DNA of 64,000 nucleotides from Microcaldota archaeon (GTDB lineage: Archaea > Micrarchaeota > Micrarchaeia > Micrarchaeales > CABMGC01). The stretch's first letter is position 1. Each line of letters starts with the position of its first letter. The notes under the pieces are model-generated. The model did no database searches and was not told the DNA's origin. It worked only from the letters and a program-made list of their open reading frames with translations. A program made the position numbers and the translations under genes. This document shows positions 40,649 through 48,082 of this stretch, piece after piece. The stretch lies in contig JAJYVH010000001.1 in assembly GCA_021792095.1 (NCBI GenBank), positions 62,001 through 126,000 on the forward strand, read 5' to 3'.

Positions 40649-41755
40649 TCATACGCGCCTGTAAATTTCATCGATGCTTGCTTTGTCCACGCTGCCTGAA
40701 GGAACGACTCCGTCATGCGTGATCCTGAAATAGAACGGACGAGGGTCGTAGGAACTCCCTCTCATCTTTACTATCGACGCTTTCCCTATTCCAGTAGTGG
40801 CGTCCTCCGTCTCCAATTTTATAACTCCGGAAACCAGATACTCCTCAATCCCGTACACGCTCAGGTCGCTCTGCCCCGATGGGCTGGTCACAAGGACATA
40901 GGCGTTCGGCACGGCCAGTCGCATGAAGAATCTGTTTATGAAATCATCATTTCTAGCAAGCATAGGGGTTATTGGGTCGATGACGAGGCGCGTCAGGTTC
41001 GACTCCGCAACCAACTGCAGCATTTCGCTGCTTAGCCTGTTGATATAATCGGTTCCGTTTTTCGTGCTGCGGAGCATGTCTTCCTTTAGCTCCTTCAACT
41101 TCTCCGTAAGCTCGATTACCTCTATAGTGCCCTCTTTGCGGTACTTTTCAAAGCCGAAGCTGAAAGTTTTAGCGTTGCTAATGAACTCTGCGCCTTTGGT
41201 ATCGGTAAGTATTATCGCGCCTTTCTCCCCCTTCCCCGCACCATCGACGAGGAACTGCGTGGCGAGCGTGGTCTTTCCGGTTCCGGTCTTTCCGGAAACC
41301 ATGTACACGTTGCCCTTTTTCATAGCGCCCCTGAGCGATTCGTCAAGCTCCTTCACTCCAAAAATATCAGACTCGCGCCTAAAGGGCTGCCGCTGGTCGA
41401 CTACTGCAATACCGTATGCGCGCGCCATGTTGGTTTCTGTGGCTTCCAGGCCTCTCTCTACAGAAAGTGCCTTCCGCTTAATGCCGCAGTCTGCAGCCCG
41501 CGCGTTGAACAGCATGATGTCGCCGACGAGGTCGTCCGAGACTCCGCGAAGCACGGCTACCTTTGCGCTCTCGTCACCGTCTGGCCAGAGAACAAGGTCG
41601 AACACGTGTTCCGCGCCAGATTTACCGGTCATCTTTACGTTGGTGCTCCAGCCAAAGCCTGCGACCAGCCCGGACGCTTCTGCTACCCGCTTCACGTCGG
41701 TTGACCTCTGCTGCGGCTCTTTCGTCCCGTCCACTTTCACACTGCAGTAATGCAC
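40649..41755 (-). CDS. KaiC/RadA-like ATPase with N-terminal extra domain
   Basis: The C-terminal 230 residues are a RecA-type ATPase: MVSGKTGTGKTTLATQFLVD (Walker A), NLTRLVIDPITPMLARND (Walker B), LVTSPSGQSDLSVYGIEEYL and GVIKLE. The N-terminal 125 residues (KVAVLRGVSDDLVGDIMLFN, VFDLVLWPDGDES) look like a small restriction-endonuclease-type or PIN-like fold of unknown role. KaiC-like archaeal proteins act in signalling or archaellum regulation; none can be named here. The TATA stretch at 41763-41775 places RNA start near 41745, so GTG 41740 could also be the start. Confidence 0.8.
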   Translation of the reverse strand: MHYCSVKVDGTKEPQQRSTDVKRVAEASGLVAGFGWSTNVKMTGKSGAEHVFDLVLWPDGDESAKVAVLRGVSDDLVGDIMLFNARAADCGIKRKALSVERGLEATETNMARAYGIAVVDQRQPFRRESDIFGVKELDESLRGAMKKGNVYMVSGKTGTGKTTLATQFLVDGAGKGEKGAIILTDTKGAEFISNAKTFSFGFEKYRKEGTIEVIELTEKLKELKEDMLRSTKNGTDYINRLSSEMLQLVAESNLTRLVIDPITPMLARNDDFINRFFMRLAVPNAYVLVTSPSGQSDLSVYGIEEYLVSGVIKLETEDATTGIGKASIVKMRGSSYDPRPFYFRITHDGVVPSGSVDKASIDEIYRRV

Positions 41756-41798
41756 GCTCCCGGGGTATATATAATTTGGCTCCGGCGGCGGCGCTGAC

Positions 41799-42050
41799 GT
41801 GAGTGGTGGGCCCGCGGAAATTCACATTCCTTATTCTTTAAAAGCATTATTAATCGCTATCGCAATAGTATTTATAGGAAGTGGGATTTTTGCTTATTAT
41901 CTTAGTTCATACCTTGCAATAGGATACTTAAATTATGTTATTGTTCTAATCCTACTAATACCACATATTTTTAGGGTTAAGCCGTGTACAGAATATTATG
42001 AACGCCCAACTAAATCTAACTTTAATCTTCGCAGTCGGCCTTTCTCTACC
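41799..42050 (+). pseudogene. Membrane-protein fragment at the left edge of the tRNA-Val element
   Basis: This AT-rich frame gives SLKALLIAIAIVFIGSGIFA and YLNYVIVLILLIPHIFRV, two good membrane helices, then degenerates. The only in-frame start is a GTG left of the attachment repeat, so the original N-terminus may have been lost at integration. The adjacent small membrane ORF is in another frame; the two may be halves of one broken gene. Confidence 0.3.
41807..41818. repeat. Left attachment repeat (copy of tRNA-Val 3' end)
   Basis: TGGGCCCGCGGA here is identical to 47960-47971, which is the 3' end and discriminator of tRNA-Val(CAC). Base composition falls sharply right after this copy, as expected at the edge of inserted DNA. 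Confidence 0.7.
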
Positions 42051-42186
42051 ATTTATAGGCATCTTTTATCTAATCTTTCGATACCTGCTAAAATTCGGGT
42101 CTTATTCTTTAATAAGTTCTGTAATTGTAGGAGGTATTTGCGGTGTGCTGTTGCTCATATACCTCCACAACAACAATTATATATAA
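41998..42186 (+). CDS. Small two-helix membrane protein
   Basis: 62 residues: LTLIFAVGLSLPFIGIFYLI and YSLISSVIVGGICGVLLLIY are two hydrophobic helices, ending HNNNYI. It is AT-rich and unlike neighbours to the left. No ribosome site is evident. It may be a small membrane protein of the element or the second half of a broken gene. Confidence 0.35.
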   Translation: MNAQLNLTLIFAVGLSLPFIGIFYLIFRYLLKFGSYSLISSVIVGGICGVLLLIYLHNNNYI

Positions 42187-42394
42187 ACTCGGAAGGAAGC
42201 GTCCCCACACGCTCGTCGCTCCGCTACTCGCTCCTCGCTCTGCCCAATTCCAAGCTTATGGAAGCGAGGCCGCCGAACCGCTCCCTTCGAGAGCGCAAGC
42301 CGGCGGCCGAAGCACTATGGCTCAGGGCCCAGCCCTACACCGCCCGGAGCGGAATATGCCCCATCTGCGACCAGGGACTCGGAAGGAAGCGTTC
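42187..42394. repeat. 16-nt direct repeat ahead of the integrase gene
   Basis: ACTCGGAAGGAAGCGT occurs at about 42187-42202 and 42379-42394. The 175 nt between are GC-rich, unlike the AT-rich DNA on the left. It could be a duplication during insertion or a recombinase accessory site. Confidence 0.5.
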
Positions 42395-42428
42395 TCAAAT
42401 GGTTTTAGAGAATTGGAGGCGTTGGTAA
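42258..42428 (+). CDS. Possible 56-aa basic protein with CPIC motif
   Basis: MEARPPNRSLRERKPAAEAL followed by ARSGICPICDQGLGRKRSQM. It contains one CxxC in a Gly/Lys setting, and its TAA overlaps the integrase ATG by one base, as in coupled genes. No other metal ligands are seen, so a complete zinc finger is not formed. Weakly supported. Confidence 0.25.
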   Translation: MEARPPNRSLRERKPAAEALWLRAQPYTARSGICPICDQGLGRKRSQMVLENWRRW

Positions 42429-43244
42429 TGCTCGATGATGCTACCTTAGATGAACTGGAACGCATCAAGGCTCAGCTAAACGCACTGCTACCCAAGCTTA
42501 CCAAGTGGAAGGTGGAAGAGCTCCAGAAAGGCATATCAGCGTTCTACATGAAGAAATGGAAGCGCAACAAGATAAGGAAGTATGGCTCTATCTCTAAGGC
42601 CTTCACGCAGGACGAGCTTGACAGGTTCTTCAGCGTTATAAAGGACGACCGCTGGCTGTTGCTCTTTGAATATCAGACCTATCTGGCTCTGAGGATAAGA
42701 GAGGCTTGCGTGCTAAACCTAAAGGACTTTGACTTCACGATTAGGGAGCTTAGAGTGCATACGGAGAAGGCCCACACGCTTGACACGCTAAAGATTCCAG
42801 AATTCCTTTATGAGCAAACAATGGCTTACATAGAGAGGCATCAGAAAGAGATAGAAGAGCACGCTGGCTACCTGTTCTATCCCGATAAGATGGGGCATAG
42901 CAGTATGCCTTACGTCAATCTTAACTACGCACGCACGGTATTCCGCTACTACGCCTCTATGGCTGGGCTCGTGGAGGTCTATGACACGAGCGACGAGAGC
43001 GTGCCGAATAGGGCCAAGAGAAAGCTACATAGGCTTACCACGCACTCGTTAAGGCATTACGCCATTTACTCGCTTTAATCGTGCTGTTCATGGCGACATA
43101 ATCTTAACGCAACGCTACGCAAGGCATAGAGAGATTTCGAGCACTCAGGTTTATATCCACACTTCTAAGGAAGAGCTTTATGATGCTATCGATACTGCTT
43201 TCTCAAAAAATGAGATTCTAGAGGGTAGATTATATGAAAAGTAA
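42428..43244 (+). pseudogene. Tyrosine recombinase (integrase) with a frame break at codon CTT-TAA
   Basis: The N-terminal SAM-like core-binding domain (RIKAQLNALLPKLTKWKVEE, AFTQDELDRFFSVIKDDRWL) is followed by the catalytic domain: YLALRIREACVLNLKDFDF (Arg I), then THSLRHYAIYS (H-x-x-R). There the frame stops at TAA 43076-43078. Shifted by +1, the reading continues NRAVHGDIILTQRYARHREI, SSTQVYIHTSKEELYDAIDT (His and nucleophile Tyr) to 43244. All catalytic residues exist if both parts are joined. A Shine-Dalgarno GGAGG (42415-42419) supports ATG 42428. Either a mutation or a programmed +1 frameshift separates the parts. Confidence 0.8.
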
Positions 43245-44391
43245 AATTTCACCCTCAACACAAGTACTAAATTATTTAGTATATAAAGAGGGGTATATGG
43301 GATGGACAAAACCAGAGTATAGCCTCACAAAAGTTGATAAAGCAGGAGATTTTTTAACTGCAGTGGATACTGGAAAAATTAAATTGGGCGATGCTAACCC
43401 TGAAAAATTGAAAAACGCCATTGATGTTCTTGCTAATTGGAGATCAGCACACAGTTTTCCATTAAACACTTTTCAAGTGCACTTAAGAGCATTGGCTAAA
43501 GAAATTGATCCAAGTGCAATAATTGGTCAACGATTAAAAAGAGTGCCATCTATTCTTTATAAACTGAGTAGAGAGCAAACCCATACGATGAAACTTTCAC
43601 AGATGCAAGACATCGGAGGGTGTAGGGCCATAGTTTCAGATATAGAAAAGGTCAGAAAATTAGAAGAAGCATACAATAAAAGTCAGATAAAACACAAACC
43701 AAAACCAAAGTTAAAAAAAGATTATATATCAAGTCCCAAAAAAGATGGATATAGAAGTATACATTTTGTTTATAAGTATTTTAGCGATAAAAATAATGTA
43801 TATAATAAAGGCATACTAATAGAAATCCAGATTAGATCCAAATTACAACATGCTTGGGCAACAGCGGTAGAAACAGTAGGCACATTTACAAAACATGCAT
43901 ATAAATCAGATAAAGGGGATACTGAGTGGCTTAATTTCTTCAAACTAGCAAGTACTGCCTTTGCTGTTATTGAAAATACACCTCCAGTGCCAGATACCCC
44001 AACAGATATCAAAGAGCTATGTAAAGAATTACGAAACAGCATATCAAAGTTAGATGTTTTTCAAAAAATGAGAGCATTTGCAAGCGCATTAAAAGCGGTC
44101 CAAGAATCCCCAGCCCAGCATTTCTTTCTATTAGAACTTGATATAGAAAAGGAGCAACTGAAAATTACTAGTTTCCCTAAATCACAAGAAAAAAATGCTA
44201 CAGAAGCATATAATAGAGCAGAAGATGAAATTAAACAAATGGAAGGTGGAAAAATTAAGAAAGATGTAGTCCTTGTAGCTGCTGACTCAATAGAAGAATT
44301 AAAAAGAGCATACCCAAATTATTTTGCAGATACTGAGGCTTTTATTAATTATTTAAACAATTTTTTGGAAGACCATAAAGAAGCGGGATAA
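43234..44391 (+). CDS. RelA/SpoT-domain nucleotide synthetase-like protein (possible toxSAS)
   Basis: 385 residues. The synthetase core has RVPSILYKLSREQ, MQDIGGCRAIVSDIEKVRKL, YISSPKKDGYRSIHFVYKYF, and ILIEIQIRSKLQHAWATAVE with the catalytic Glu of the (p)ppGpp synthetase fold (PF04607). There is no hydrolase domain. The C-terminal 130 residues (HFFLLELDIEKEQLKITSFP, VLVAADSIEELKRAYPNYFA) are a separate domain. Such single-domain synthetases are rare in archaea; in bacteria some are growth-stopping toxins that modify tRNA or nucleotides, often near phage genes. It is strongly AT-rich and its ATG overlaps the integrase 3' end. Confidence 0.82.
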   Translation: MKSKISPSTQVLNYLVYKEGYMGWTKPEYSLTKVDKAGDFLTAVDTGKIKLGDANPEKLKNAIDVLANWRSAHSFPLNTFQVHLRALAKEIDPSAIIGQRLKRVPSILYKLSREQTHTMKLSQMQDIGGCRAIVSDIEKVRKLEEAYNKSQIKHKPKPKLKKDYISSPKKDGYRSIHFVYKYFSDKNNVYNKGILIEIQIRSKLQHAWATAVETVGTFTKHAYKSDKGDTEWLNFFKLASTAFAVIENTPPVPDTPTDIKELCKELRNSISKLDVFQKMRAFASALKAVQESPAQHFFLLELDIEKEQLKITSFPKSQEKNATEAYNRAEDEIKQMEGGKIKKDVVLVAADSIEELKRAYPNYFADTEAFINYLNNFLEDHKEAG

Positions 44392-44427
44392 AATGACCAG
44401 CACAAAACTAATCCTAAATAAGAAGAA

Positions 44428-44442
44428 TGGGGAGCCGGTGAG
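44428..44442. repeat. Left copy of inner direct repeat (tRNA 3'-end type)
   Basis: TGGGGAGCCGGTGAG matches TGGGGAGCCGGAGAG at 46450-46464 with one mismatch. The right copy is part of a tRNA-like T-arm and acceptor. The pair frames the GNAT and deacetylase genes. Confidence 0.5.
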
Positions 44443-44604
44443 TTAGGCATTATGTGCAGTTCGTTTTGTATGGCAATGGATAGCCTCTAATAAGCCGCGC
44501 ATGCAAAACCAATCGCGGTGTTTGTAGGAAAGGATTAAATCTATTATTTTCCAAGCTTTATCTCTGCAAAACTGTGCAATTGATACATCATCATACGTGG
44601 TTTT

Positions 44605-45153
44605 ATGATCGAGCCGGATAAGGTACTTTCTACTTTCAAGGCTAAGAACGGCGTGCAAGTTATACTGAGGACGCCCGATATGCATGATCTGGATGACCTG
44701 CTGAAGCTCATAAACAGCCTCGTTACGGAGAGGGCTATGATCACGGCAAACACAAAGCAGAGCCTTGAGGCTGAAGCCGACTATTTGGCTAGGATAATCA
44801 CGGACAACATAAAGGGCAATTCCATACACATAGTGGCTGAAGCGGACGGCCATGTAGTAGGCAACGCGGAAATAAGCCGCGGCAAGGGGCAGTCGGCGCA
44901 TACCTGCATACTCGGCATAGGCCTTGCAAGGAATTACAGGAGCATTGGCATAGGGAGCGCACTCATAAAGGAGCTATTCAAGCATGCAAAAAAGCTCGGC
45001 CTGAGGATAGTTTACTTGGAAGTTTTCGCAAGTAATACGCACGCACAGAACCTGTACAAAAAGATGGGATTTAAGATGACCGGCTCATTTCCAAAGAAAA
45101 TCCACTACGGCAGCAAGCATGTGGATTCGATTATTATGACAAAGGAGCTGTGA
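44605..45153 (+). CDS. GNAT N-acetyltransferase
   Basis: 182 residues. Motif A with acetyl-CoA-binding loop: ILGIGLARNYRSIGIGSALI, then KELFKHAKKLGLRIVYLEVF and NTHAQNLYKKMGFKMTGSFP. The N-terminal LRTPDMHDLDDLLKLINSLV is typical of RimI/RimJ-like or antibiotic-type acetyltransferases. The substrate is unknown. It starts at ATG 44605; the 213 bases before it hold no gene I can support. Confidence 0.85.
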   Translation: MIEPDKVLSTFKAKNGVQVILRTPDMHDLDDLLKLINSLVTERAMITANTKQSLEAEADYLARIITDNIKGNSIHIVAEADGHVVGNAEISRGKGQSAHTCILGIGLARNYRSIGIGSALIKELFKHAKKLGLRIVYLEVFASNTHAQNLYKKMGFKMTGSFPKKIHYGSKHVDSIIMTKEL

Positions 45154-45189
45154 GCCTAGTGCAAGGCGCAGGCCTAATGAAGCAACGAC

Positions 45190-45209
45190 AAAGGAAGGTT
45201 GCTTCCTTT
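45190..45209. promoter_or_regulatory. Perfect inverted repeat between GNAT and deacetylase genes
   Basis: AAAGGAAG-GTTG-CTTCCTTT forms an 8-bp palindrome just before the TATA box (ATTTAAAA, 45220-45229) of the deacetylase gene. It could be an operator, or a terminator hairpin for the GNAT gene. Confidence 0.45.
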
Positions 45210-45249
45210 GGAAGACAGGTATTTAAAAATTCAGCATCCTAATTCCATA

Positions 45250-45999
45250 ATGCAAAAAATAGCTTACCTGACCATAGACGATGCGCCATCAAGTGATTTT
45301 AGGCGCAAAGTAGATTATCTTTCGGCAAAGTCAATCCCAGCAGTCTTCTTCTGTATAGGCAAGTTGCTGGAGAGAAGGCAGGTAGATGCAGTATATGCCG
45401 TAAGGAGGGGCTTTATCTTGGGCAACCACTCATACAGCCACATTCCGTTCTCGGATATGTGCTTGTATGACTGCTATAAGGATATTGCGCGCGCTGATGC
45501 CCTGATAGATCGAATATATAAAAGGGCCAAGAAGCCGCGGCCGGCAAAGTTCTTCAGGTTCCCTTTTGGAGATAAAGGTGGTTTGAAGCATACGGAAGTA
45601 TTCGAAAGGTATACTGCTGCTGGAGAAAGAAGAAAGGAAAAGCTTCAGCAGTTTTTAAAGAGCCTCGGCTACAGACAGCCCAAATTCCCCAGAATCACGT
45701 ACAAATACTATAAGAAAGCAGGATTGCTTGATGATGTTGACTGGCACTGGACCTATGATGTAATGGAGTACGCAATCTTTGAGAAGGAGCACCCATTCGG
45801 AATTGACACCATAAAAAAGGTATTTGACAGAATGGACGAAAACGTGCCAGAAGGCTGCCGAGGTCTTAACTATAGGGGCTCGGATGAGATAATACTGGTT
45901 CACGACCATGCCAATTCAGCAAAGCTCTTCATGCCCATAATAGAAAGACTGCTTTCCAAAGGGCTCTCCTTTAGGCTTCCTATCTCATTTAGCCGCTAA
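45250..45999 (+). CDS. Polysaccharide deacetylase-like (NodB homology) protein
   Basis: AYLTIDDAPSSDFRRKVDYL has the motif 1 Asp pair; LGNHSYSHIPFSDM is motif 2 (H-S/T-x-x-H); KFFRFPFGDKGG is motif 3 (RxPF/Y); EIILVHDHANSAKLF carries the late His. The family removes acetyl groups from polymeric or N-linked sugars using a metal. No signal peptide is present, so it acts inside the cell or on precursors. ATG 45250 lies about 25 nt after the TATA box and is a leaderless start. Confidence 0.85.
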   Translation: MQKIAYLTIDDAPSSDFRRKVDYLSAKSIPAVFFCIGKLLERRQVDAVYAVRRGFILGNHSYSHIPFSDMCLYDCYKDIARADALIDRIYKRAKKPRPAKFFRFPFGDKGGLKHTEVFERYTAAGERRKEKLQQFLKSLGYRQPKFPRITYKYYKKAGLLDDVDWHWTYDVMEYAIFEKEHPFGIDTIKKVFDRMDENVPEGCRGLNYRGSDEIILVHDHANSAKLFMPIIERLLSKGLSFRLPISFSR

Positions 46000-46175
46000 T
46001 TTTCTTGAAAGGCCTGCTTTTGCCTAGTCTTCTGCTTAGCTAGTTAAGTACTCATAAATTAGGTATCTGGGCTATCTAACGGATAGCACCATAAGAGGGG
46101 CGCCTCTGCATAAGCCAACTCCTAACCGATACACAAAGCAATAGGGTTAATAACTACATAAAGCTGACCGGTAAC
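46000..46175. other. Intergenic stretch without recognisable features
   Basis: The bases after the deacetylase gene hold no open frame with sensible codon use and no RNA gene that I can identify. Confidence 0.4.
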
Positions 46176-46412
46176 TTACTCTAGCCTGCAGTTAGGCTTC
46201 CGCGCTATTAAATCAGGCGAATGCTTTGCACTGCTCGTTATTACCAAATTGTTGCCTTCATGCAACTTGTTTATTGCCTTTACTAATAGCCGTTTGTGCT
46301 CTTCACTGCCAAGCTTGTCTGATTGCAGTGCCAGAATGTGCTCAGGCTCCTACTCGTGCCTGTACGGCTTCCAGACGTCATCAACTGCGGTGCCTATACT
46401 ACTAGTATAACC
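46176..46412 (-). pseudogene. Decayed coding remnant with internal stop
   Basis: The minus strand reads IGTAVDDVWKPYRHE, then a TAG, then EPEHILALQSDKLGSEEHKR, LLVKAINKLHEGNNLVI and a final SPDLIARKPNCRLE before TAA. It has protein-like composition but lacks a start and is interrupted. No family can be named. Confidence 0.3.
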
Positions 46413-46449
46413 ATTCAATCTAATCTACCCCATCCCACGTAAAGGTAAG

Positions 46450-46495
46450 TGGGGAGCCGGAGAGTCGAACTCCGGCCTCAAGCGCGTAAGACGGC
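46450..46495 (-). repeat. 3' fragment of a tRNA gene
   Basis: On the minus strand a T-arm (CGGAG-TTCGACT-CTCCG) and acceptor 3' strand GCTCCCC with discriminator A are intact. The matching 5' acceptor GGGGAGC is not found upstream, and no proper anticodon arm forms. It is a truncated tRNA, as left by integration of DNA at a tRNA 3' end. Confidence 0.6.
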
Positions 46496-46648
46496 ATCTA
46501 TTAGTTCTTGCCTTCTTTTTCCAGCTTCATTCTGGCGCCTTAATCACAGATTCTCCGAATCTGAACACAAGCCACTTGACATCATCCTTGTAGCTGCTGC
46601 AATTTAGTCTAATATTTTTGTTCTATTAAAAGAAAGAAATTTAACTAA

Positions 46649-46670
46649 ATCTTTCTTTAAAAAGAAAGAT
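46649..46670. promoter_or_regulatory. Perfect 10-bp inverted repeat before the second DUF4143 gene
   Basis: ATCTTTCTTT-AA-AAAGAAAGAT. Its right arm runs into the TATA box (AGATATAATAA, 46667-46677). A half-site AAAGAAAGAAA lies at about 46628-46638. A repressor here would block the promoter 36 nt before ATG 46706. Confidence 0.6.
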
Positions 46671-46705
46671 ATAATAACATGCCCGTCAGATAGTATACGA
46701 TTAAC

Positions 46706-47959
46706 ATGGACGATTTCGAATTAAAGAACACAATAAAAGAGTTGCTCGTGAGATTTCATTCTTCGCAATTGCCCGACGCCATTAACCGAGACATAACCGT
46801 CCCAAATTTCAGAAAGGCTAACAAAGTTATAGTAGTAATAGGACCGCGAAGAGCCGGCAAAACTTTCGTCCTCTACCAACTTATGAAACAACTTATCGAG
46901 CTAGGCATGCAGCTTACAGATTTTATTTATCTCAATTTCGAGAACGAAAAGCTTGCCGAACTCAAGTCGAACCAACTAGATTTAATCCTGACTACTTATA
47001 ATGAACTCTATACAGAGAAGCGACCCATCTTTTTCCTCGATGAGATACAGAATATAACAGGATGGGAAAGATTTGTAAGAAGGCTCAATGATGAGGGCTA
47101 TCGGGTCTACATTTCAGGATCTAATTCAAAATTGTTGAGCAAAGAGATAGCTACAGCATTAAGAGGTAGGGATTACCCCGTCCAAGTCCTACCATTTTCT
47201 TTCAGGGAGTTCATAACTGCAAAGGGGCTGCTGCTGGAAAAAAACTGGGAGTTCGGCCCGACTAGGACGAAGGTAAAGAAGGCATTTGAAGAGTACATCT
47301 CGCTGGGCGGATTTCCGGAAGTCGTTCTGGAGAACAGGCTGGAATTTGTCGACCAGTATTTCAAAACTATGCTTTTTCAGGACATAATAGAGAGATACAA
47401 AATAACGAACACAGAATTAATGCGGTTATTTATGCTGTTCCTAGCGAAACAGTACGGCGGTGACTATTCAATCAATAAATTCAATAATTTTGCCAAGAGC
47501 TCTTCCTATAAATCAAGCACTTCTACAGTACAAAAATACTCGAGGATTGTAGAGGACATATACTTCTGTTTTTTCCTGAAAGCAAAGCAAAAATCGTTCA
47601 AGAAAGAATCAGCATATCTAAAAAAGGAGTATCTTTACGACCACGGTTTTATAAATTATTACAACACCGAGAAGAATATGGGGAGGTTGTTGGAGAATAT
47701 AGTAGCAATAGAGTTGATGCGACGAAAAGGGTCCCAGCCAAATTACTATAAAAACGGATTTGAATGCGATTTCATAACAAAAGATAGCTCAATCCAGGTA
47801 TGCCATACGATAACTGATGAAAATAAAAAGAGAGAGATTGCTGGCCTCCTCGAAGCTGTCAGGAAATTTGGCAACACTCCCGTGTTAATAACTTATGACC
47901 AAGAAATGGAAATCGAGGGTGTGAAGACTATCCCTGCATGGAAATGGTTATTACAATGA
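46706..47959 (+). CDS. P-loop ATPase with DUF4143 C-terminal domain (second copy)
   Basis: 417 residues. Walker A: VIVVIGPRRAGKTFVLYQLM; Walker B: RPIFFLDEIQNITGWERFVR; then VYISGSNSKLLSKEIATALR and QVLPFSFREFITAKG. The C-terminal PD-(D/E)XK-like part is MGRLLENIVAIELMRRKGSQ, YYKNGFECDFITKDSSIQVC. It shares architecture with the copy at 32339 but is diverged and AT-rich. The stop codon abuts the tRNA-Val 3' end, so it is the last gene of the element. Confidence 0.88.
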   Translation: MDDFELKNTIKELLVRFHSSQLPDAINRDITVPNFRKANKVIVVIGPRRAGKTFVLYQLMKQLIELGMQLTDFIYLNFENEKLAELKSNQLDLILTTYNELYTEKRPIFFLDEIQNITGWERFVRRLNDEGYRVYISGSNSKLLSKEIATALRGRDYPVQVLPFSFREFITAKGLLLEKNWEFGPTRTKVKKAFEEYISLGGFPEVVLENRLEFVDQYFKTMLFQDIIERYKITNTELMRLFMLFLAKQYGGDYSINKFNNFAKSSSYKSSTSTVQKYSRIVEDIYFCFFLKAKQKSFKKESAYLKKEYLYDHGFINYYNTEKNMGRLLENIVAIELMRRKGSQPNYYKNGFECDFITKDSSIQVCHTITDENKKREIAGLLEAVRKFGNTPVLITYDQEMEIEGVKTIPAWKWLLQ

Positions 47960-48030
47960 TGGGCCCGCGGAGAGTCGAACTCCGCTCTCCACTCTGTGAA
48001 AGTGGCGTCTTACCGATGGACCACGAGCCC
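47960..48030 (-). tRNA. tRNA-Val (anticodon CAC)
   Basis: Acceptor GGGCTCG pairs with CGGGCCC; the discriminator is A. Anticodon stem CCACT/AGTGG holds loop TTCACAG, so anticodon CAC. T-arm: CGGAG-TTCGACT-CTCCG. No CCA is encoded. Its 3' end is duplicated at 41807 and forms the right boundary of the integrated element. Confidence 0.95.
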
Positions 48031-48082
48031 TTCGTAGGCTTTACGTATCGCACTATATTAAATTTAGAGTAGTATGGCATGC

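Larger units (their letters stand above)
41807..47971. mobile_element. 6.2 kb integrated element in tRNA-Val(CAC)
   Basis: The element is bounded by direct copies of the tRNA-Val 3' end (41807-41818 and 47960-47971), with the intact tRNA on the right. It holds small membrane ORFs, a tyrosine recombinase with a frame break, a RelA/SpoT-domain gene overlapping it, a GNAT, a polysaccharide deacetylase-like gene and a DUF4143 ATPase. Most of it is more AT-rich than the flanking chromosome. No replication gene is seen, so it looks like a decayed or satellite integrated element. Confidence 0.75.
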
